Both the position numbers and the translations under genes were made by a program. This document shows positions 59,771-64,000 of a stretch of DNA of 64,000 nt, piece by piece. The notes under the pieces were generated by a model. That model was not told the DNA's origin. It ran no database searches and was given only the letters and a program-made list of their open reading frames with translations. The DNA comes from Mycobacterium lehmannii. Lineage in GTDB: Bacteria; Actinomycetota; Actinomycetes; Mycobacteriales; Mycobacteriaceae. Every line of letters starts with the position of its first letter. Within the stretch, counting starts at the first letter, position 1. The stretch spans positions 1 to 64,000 of the forward strand of contig NZ_NKCN01000004.1 of the NCBI RefSeq assembly GCF_002245535.1, written 5' to 3'.

Positions 59771-60253
59771 ATGACTAGCGGAAATCTCGGACCCCAGCCT
59801 GGACAGTACGGCGGCGGCTACCCCGCGGGCGGCGGTCGGCCGGGCGGCCTGCTTCTGCGTTGGCTCGCGCGGTTCATCGACGGCATCCTCGTCGGAATCG
59901 TGAGTTGGCTGTTGGCCTTCGCCACCGACTCCGCCTCCAACATCATGGTCACCGGTTTCTTCACCGGCGGCCTGATGTTCGTCTACTTCCTCGCCTTCGA
60001 AGCGGGTACGGGCTCGACTCCGGGCAAGAAGTTGCTCGGCCTGACCGTTCGCGGCCCCGGCGGGGCAGCCAAGCCGACCGCCGCTCAGGCGGCCATTCGC
60101 AACTCGTGGACGCTGCTCCCGATCATCCCGTTCGTCGGCGGACTGCTCGGCGTCATCGCGATCATCGTCATCGCTGTGACCATCAGCGGCAGCCCGACCA
60201 AGCAGGGCAAGCACGACGAACTCGCGGGCGGAACGCAGGTCGTCAAGGGCTGA
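59771..60253 (+). CDS. RDD-family membrane protein
   Basis: A 160-aa protein with a Gly/Pro/Gln-rich N-terminal tail (about 25 residues) and an RDD-family membrane domain. The RFIDGILVG start of the first helix (R-D pattern) and the conserved GSTPGKKLLGLTVRG segment are typical. RDD proteins are small membrane proteins of uncertain role, some proposed as ion transporters. ATG 59771 is used rather than TTG 59762. Two hairpins follow before the convergent gluconate permease gene. Confidence 0.82.
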   Translation: MTSGNLGPQPGQYGGGYPAGGGRPGGLLLRWLARFIDGILVGIVSWLLAFATDSASNIMVTGFFTGGLMFVYFLAFEAGTGSTPGKKLLGLTVRGPGGAAKPTAAQAAIRNSWTLLPIIPFVGGLLGVIAIIVIAVTISGSPTKQGKHDELAGGTQVVKG

Positions 60254-60254
60254 C

Positions 60255-60301
60255 CGTCGGACCGGCCGACGCCGTTGACCCCGACTTGGGTCCGGGGGTC
60301 A
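60255..60301. terminator. Two hairpins between convergent genes
   Basis: CGTCGG/CCGACG (60255-60271, 5-base loop) and TGACCCC/GGGGTCA-type arms (60276-60301). Both lie between the RDD gene and the convergent gluconate permease; the second overlaps the permease stop codon. Likely bidirectional termination. Confidence 0.5.
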
Positions 60302-61744
60302 GATCACCAGCCACACAACGAGGCTGAAGCCGAATGCGGTAAGGCCGAGCGTGGTCTCCATGACCGTCCACGTCTTCAGCGTGGTCTTCACGTCCATCCC
60401 GAAGAAGCGGCTGACCAGCCAGAAGCCGGAGTCGTTGACGTGTGAGAGGACGGTGGCTCCCGCGGCGATCGCGATGACCAGCAGGGTGAGGTGGAGACTG
60501 CTCAGGCTCGCCTCGGCCGCTGCGGCGCTGATCAGCCCGGCCGTCGTCGTCAGCGCAACCGTCGCCGATCCCTGGGCCACCCGCAGCAGCGTCGCGATGA
60601 TGAAGGCCTGAACGATCAGCGATATCCCCAGACCCGACAGAGAGTCACTCAGCGCGCTGCCGATGCCGCTCAACCGCAGCACGCCGCCGAACATGCCGCC
60701 GGCCCCGGTGATCAAGATGACCGAGCAGATGGGCCCGAGCGCCTTGTCGTAGAGGGCGCTGACCTCGTCCATCGACCGACCCCGCCGCAGACCCAACACC
60801 ACGGCCGCGACGATCACCGTGATCAGCAGCGCGACGCTGGTGTTGCCGAGCAGCATGAGGTACCGGACCCACGTGGCGTTCTCTTCCAGAGTCCCGGCGG
60901 TCACCAAGGTGTCGAGAACGGTGTTGAACGAGATCAACACGAACGGTAGGAGCAGAATGCCGAGCACCGAGGCGAAGGACGGAGCTGTCCGGGCCGCGGT
61001 GGCCACTCCTGCGGCGGCTCGGTCGGCGGCGTCGCCGACCCCGTCGCGGTCCGAAGTCGTTGATCCGCCATTCATCTCGCCGAATAACGCCGTCGGAACG
61101 TCGACGTGTACCCGGCGCCCGATCACCCGCGAGACCAGCAACACGCCGATGTACCAGGAGAGTATGGCGACCGGAGCGCCGACCAGAAGCGTCACACCGA
61201 TGCTCGCGCCGAGTGCCTCGGCCGCCGCCACCGGCCCCGGGTGAGGCGGTACTAGGGCGTGCATGCCGGCGAACGCACCTGCAGCGGGGAGACCGTAGAG
61301 CAGCAGCGACCCTCCGAACCGACGGGCGACGGTCATGATGATGGGAAGGAACACGACGAGACCGGCGTCGAAGAAGATCGGGAATCCGAACAGAAGCGCG
61401 GCCACACCGAGCGCCAACGGCGCCCGCTTCTCACCGAACCGGGCGATGAGCGTATCGGCGAGAACCTGGGCGCCGCCGGTGACTTCGAGCAGCCGGCCGA
61501 GCATGACGCCGAAGCCGACGAGCAGGGCCACCGAGCCAAGGGTGTTCGAGAAGCCGTAGCTGATGGCGTCGGGAACGTCGCCCACCGGGATGCCCGCGGC
61601 CAGCGCCGTGAGCACGCTGACGAGCACCAGCGATACGAAGGCGTGCAGCTTGACCTTCATGATCAAAAACAGCAGCAGCGCCACCGCGCCCGCCGCAATC
61701 AACAGGAGCGTCGTCGCTCCGTAGGCGGGATCGATTGCTTCCAT
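60299..61744 (-). CDS. gntP: Gluconate:H+ symporter (GntP family)
   Basis: A 481-aa permease with about 12 membrane segments. Typical GntP features are GFPIFFDAGLVVFLPI, the MHALVPPHPGPVAAAE loop and SHVNDSGFWLVSRFFGM near the C-terminus. It imports gluconate or a related sugar acid. The gluconokinase gene lies 103 bases upstream in the same direction, with an AT-rich gap holding an inverted repeat, and an FCD regulator is divergent from the kinase. Confidence 0.9.
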   Translation of the reverse strand: MEAIDPAYGATTLLLIAAGAVALLLFLIMKVKLHAFVSLVLVSVLTALAAGIPVGDVPDAISYGFSNTLGSVALLVGFGVMLGRLLEVTGGAQVLADTLIARFGEKRAPLALGVAALLFGFPIFFDAGLVVFLPIIMTVARRFGGSLLLYGLPAAGAFAGMHALVPPHPGPVAAAEALGASIGVTLLVGAPVAILSWYIGVLLVSRVIGRRVHVDVPTALFGEMNGGSTTSDRDGVGDAADRAAAGVATAARTAPSFASVLGILLLPFVLISFNTVLDTLVTAGTLEENATWVRYLMLLGNTSVALLITVIVAAVVLGLRRGRSMDEVSALYDKALGPICSVILITGAGGMFGGVLRLSGIGSALSDSLSGLGISLIVQAFIIATLLRVAQGSATVALTTTAGLISAAAAEASLSSLHLTLLVIAIAAGATVLSHVNDSGFWLVSRFFGMDVKTTLKTWTVMETTLGLTAFGFSLVVWLVI

Positions 61745-61774
61745 CAGGCCTCCGAACTGTCAGTGCCGTGCGAT

Positions 61775-61790
61775 TTCACTTATCGGTGAA
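61775..61790. promoter_or_regulatory. Candidate operator upstream of gntP
   Basis: TTCAC, TTATCG, GTGAA: inverted repeat 31 bases before the gntP start, in an AT-rich stretch between gntK and gntP. Candidate site for the GntR/FCD regulator at 62476, possibly allowing separate control of gntP. Confidence 0.4.
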
Positions 61791-61847
61791 TAATCAAAGT
61801 GCTTTACTGGCAATGTCTTTGGCTCATCCGGTGTGTCGGTCACGCGC

Positions 61848-62351
61848 TTACCGGTCGGTCGAACCCGTTGTCGAAACGTAGCTGTCGATGATGGCATCGA
61901 TGCTCTGGTCGACGTCGATGTCAACACCGTGCTCATCGGATCCCAGCGGTTCGAGAGTCTCGAATTGCGAAACCAGCAGCGATGCCGGCATGAAGTGACC
62001 GGGACGGCTGGCCTGCCGCCTGCCGATGACCTCGGGGGTTCCGACCAGATGCAGCAGTGCCATCTCAGGGCAGTGAAGCCGCAATTGATCGCGGTACTTG
62101 CGCTTGAGCGCAGAGCAGCTCATCACCCCGCCCGTTTCGCACCGTTCGGCCAACCACTCCCCGATCGCTTCGAGCCACGGATAGCGGTCGTCGTCGTTGA
62201 GCGCCTCACCGGCCGTCATCTTCGCGATATTGGCAGGCGGATGAAAGTCGTCCGCGTCGGCGAACGGTACGCGCAGACGCTGCGCAAGCGCGGCACCCAC
62301 CGTCGACTTGCCCGAGCCCGAGACGCCCATGACAACGATCGGAGATGTCAT
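61848..62351 (-). CDS. gntK: Gluconokinase
   Basis: P-loop kinase (167 aa) that phosphorylates gluconate to 6-phosphogluconate. The Walker A motif GVSGSGKST is at the N-terminus, and DADDFHPPANIAKM, SCSALKRKYRDQLR and RPGHFMPASLLVSQFETLEPL are diagnostic of GntK. ATG 62351 follows a GGAGGG; GTG 62360 would add three residues. With gntP and the divergent FCD regulator it makes a standard gluconate-use locus. Confidence 0.92.
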   Translation of the reverse strand: MTSPIVVMGVSGSGKSTVGAALAQRLRVPFADADDFHPPANIAKMTAGEALNDDDRYPWLEAIGEWLAERCETGGVMSCSALKRKYRDQLRLHCPEMALLHLVGTPEVIGRRQASRPGHFMPASLLVSQFETLEPLGSDEHGVDIDVDQSIDAIIDSYVSTTGSTDR

Positions 62352-62389
62352 TCCCTCCACCTACCCAGTTGTGTTTGGCATCACACAGC

Positions 62390-62436
62390 ATGCCGTAATA
62401 GGCATACGATTGCAATAGCGTCACATATTGATATGT
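62390..62436. promoter_or_regulatory. Candidate operators in the gntK/regulator divergent promoter
   Basis: Two inverted repeats in an AT-rich 124-base gap: ATGCC, GTAATA, GGCAT (62390-62405) and ACATATTGATATGT (62423-62436, perfect 6-bp arms with a 2-base spacer). Either could bind the adjacent FCD regulator. A TATGAA at 62459-62464 may be its -10 element. Confidence 0.45.
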
Positions 62437-62475
62437 CTTTAAGTGGGTTTGGTGATCCTATGAAAAGATGTATGC

Positions 62476-63198
62476 GTGGCGTCTCAATCAATCGTCGGCG
62501 CACTGCATGGCAATCTTCTCAAGGCGCTGGGCACCGCGATCGTCTCCGGTGAGTATCCCCCCGGGCAGGTGTTGACCCTCGACGGGGTCAGCGCGCGTCA
62601 CGGGGTATCGCGCAGCGTGGCGCGCGAGGCGATCCGGGTGCTCGAATCGATGGGCATGGTGGAGTCGCGACGACGGGTGGGCATCACGGTTCAGCCCGCA
62701 GAGAAGTGGAACGTCTTCGACCCCAGGCTGATTCGCTGGCGCCTGGATGCTGGCGACCGCGCCGCCCAACTCCTCTCGCTTTCCGAGCTACGCCGCGGTT
62801 TCGAGCCGGCGGCGGCGGCGCTCGCAGCGCGTCGAGCCGACCCGGACCAGTGCCGCATCATGGCGGCGGCCGTTTCGGACATGGTCGTACACGGCCGCGC
62901 GGGTGACCTCGAGGCTTATCTGGAGGCCGACAAACTGTTCCACCGGACCATGTTGGAAGCCAGCGGCAACGAGATGTTCCGCGCGCTCGACGGCGTGGTC
63001 GCCGAGGTGCTCGCCGGGCGGACGCACCACGGGATGATGCCCTCGACACCGAACCCGGCCGCGATCAACCTGCACGACGAGGTGGCGCGCGCGATCAGGA
63101 TGCGCGACGAGGCGGCAGCCGAACACGCCATGCGGGCGATCATCGACGAGACCAGTTCGGCGGTGGCCGGGACGACTCGGGGCATTGACCCGTCTTGA
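62476..63198 (+). CDS. GntR-family (FadR/FCD) transcriptional regulator
   Basis: A 240-aa regulator: N-terminal winged helix (LTLDGVSARHGVSRSVAREAIRVLESMGMV, about residues 33-62) and an all-helical FCD effector domain (ELRRGFEPAAAALAARRA..., FHRTMLEASGN..., LHDEVARAIRMRD). The GTG start lacks a ribosome site, so it may be leaderless. It is divergent from gntK and probably represses the gluconate genes; gluconate or 6-phosphogluconate is the likely effector. Confidence 0.87.
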   Translation: MASQSIVGALHGNLLKALGTAIVSGEYPPGQVLTLDGVSARHGVSRSVAREAIRVLESMGMVESRRRVGITVQPAEKWNVFDPRLIRWRLDAGDRAAQLLSLSELRRGFEPAAAALAARRADPDQCRIMAAAVSDMVVHGRAGDLEAYLEADKLFHRTMLEASGNEMFRALDGVVAEVLAGRTHHGMMPSTPNPAAINLHDEVARAIRMRDEAAAEHAMRAIIDETSSAVAGTTRGIDPS

Positions 63199-63244
63199 TC
63201 GGGCCGCGGCCAGCCGGGATCGAGGTCAGTGGTTAACTGCCGAC

Positions 63245-64000
63245 GTGGACAGGCAACCATCGTTGGCGCGCCGATTCTTCGATCGACTCGAACCCGTGCA
63301 CGCCGTCACCTACTTCGCCCCGGAAGCTCGTGCCGCCCTCGACGGCCTTGGCTACAAGGGATTCTGGATGGGCTACTTCGCGGCCAGATCGGCACCGCTG
63401 GGCGTGGTGGCGCCCGAGGTGGTGACCGCGGCGTTCTACAACTTCGCGCCGCAACGGGTGGCCAAGGCCCTTCCGGCGGCATGGGAAGTCGCTGCCCCGG
63501 CCGACGCGCTGCGCGTGCGACAGGAGTCCGCGGTGGAGGCGCTCGAGCGCTACGGCGTCGGACAGGGTGACGACGCGGCGACAGCGGCCGACTTGCTGGC
63601 CAAGGCCGCCCGCAACGCCGCGCTCGACGGTCGATGCCTGTTCGCCGCCAACGCGGCCCTGCCGTGGCCGGACGAACCGCTGGCCAAGCTCTGGCACGCC
63701 GCCACGTTGCTGCGCGAACAACGCGGCGATGGTCACATCGCGTTGCTCATCAGTCACGGGATCTCCGGTCGCGAGAGCAACATCCTGCACGCCGTTGCAG
63801 GGCGCGTGCCCAAGGAGATGATCATGCGCAGCCGTGACTACGACGACGAACAGTGGGCCCTGTACCGGGACCGGCTCGCCGAGCGGGGGCTGATCGACGG
63901 TGACGAGCTCACCGACGCCGGCCGCGATCTCAAGCAGCAGATCGAGGACGGCACCGACCGGTTGGCGTTGCCGGTGCTCGACGCATTGAGTGACGACGAG
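63245..64000 (+). CDS. SCO6745-like protein, C-terminus cut by the window edge
   Basis: A frame opens at GTG 63245 and stays open for 252 codons to the last base. The protein begins MDRQPSLARRFFDRLEPVHAV in outline and continues with GLGYKGFWMGYFAARSAPLGVV, FYNFAPQRVAKALPAAWEVA and an end rich in Asp and Glu. The pattern matches the actinobacterial SCO6745-type family of helix-rich proteins of unknown function (recognised from memory). It follows the FCD regulator after 46 bases. The true end is outside the window. Confidence 0.72.
   Translation, partial: MDRQPSLARRFFDRLEPVHAVTYFAPEARAALDGLGYKGFWMGYFAARSAPLGVVAPEVVTAAFYNFAPQRVAKALPAAWEVAAPADALRVRQESAVEALERYGVGQGDDAATAADLLAKAARNAALDGRCLFAANAALPWPDEPLAKLWHAATLLREQRGDGHIALLISHGISGRESNILHAVAGRVPKEMIMRSRDYDDEQWALYRDRLAERGLIDGDELTDAGRDLKQQIEDGTDRLALPVLDALSDDE

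Overview
The window is high-GC actinobacterial DNA, most likely from a fast-growing environmental Mycobacterium (Mycolicibacterium). The evidence is a complete yrbE-yrbE-mceA-F operon, steroid-type oxygenases (KshA, KstD), HsaA/HsaC/HsaD-like enzymes, an F420-type LLM oxidoreductase, many GTG starts and many start/stop overlaps of the ATGA, GTGA and TGATG kinds. No rRNA, tRNA, CRISPR array, insertion sequence or integrase was seen.

Layout. (1) 72-2971: polyamine-type ABC importer (Tat lipoprotein binding protein plus two permeases). (2) 3063-5111: an EamA exporter and two small secreted proteins. (3) 5117-14346, minus strand: an eight-gene Mce lipid-import operon, divergent from a meta-cleavage-product hydrolase (14568). 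(4) 15445-56020: a long catabolic region. It holds a frameshifted P450, two IclR regulators, a sulfotransferase/alkyl-sulfatase-like operon, two Baeyer-Villiger monooxygenases, a lone 2Fe-2S ferredoxin, an HsaA/HsaC/FAD/MDR operon, an Old Yellow Enzyme-type reductase, a CoA ligase-MDR-ALDH-enoyl hydratase-acyl-CoA dehydrogenase pair operon, an SDR/SDR/FAD/esterase operon, KshA, KstD, a PadR regulator and a hotdog thioesterase. (5) 56049-60253: MBL hydrolase, xylulokinase, and small membrane proteins, one with a tandem 11-residue repeat. (6) 60299-63198: gluconate kinase, permease and FCD regulator. (7) From 63245 a gene runs off the end of the window.

How it fits together. The catabolic region looks like an accessory, steroid- or terpenoid-type degradation set with its own importer, activation and beta-oxidation enzymes, ring hydroxylation and dehydrogenation enzymes, and aromatic-ring cleavage enzymes. 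It lacks obvious KshB and HsaB reductases and C/D-ring genes, so it probably feeds a core pathway elsewhere in the genome.

The most interesting signal is regulatory. A roughly 15-bp partly palindromic motif, close to TCCCGATGACCGGGA, occurs about a dozen times in the promoter regions of this set. At most sites its centre lies about 50-51 bases from the start codon of an apparently leaderless gene, or from a predicted transcription start. At several divergent promoters one copy is equidistant from both genes. This suggests one unidentified regulator controlling the importer and the catabolic operons together. All matches were found by eye and need a computed motif search.
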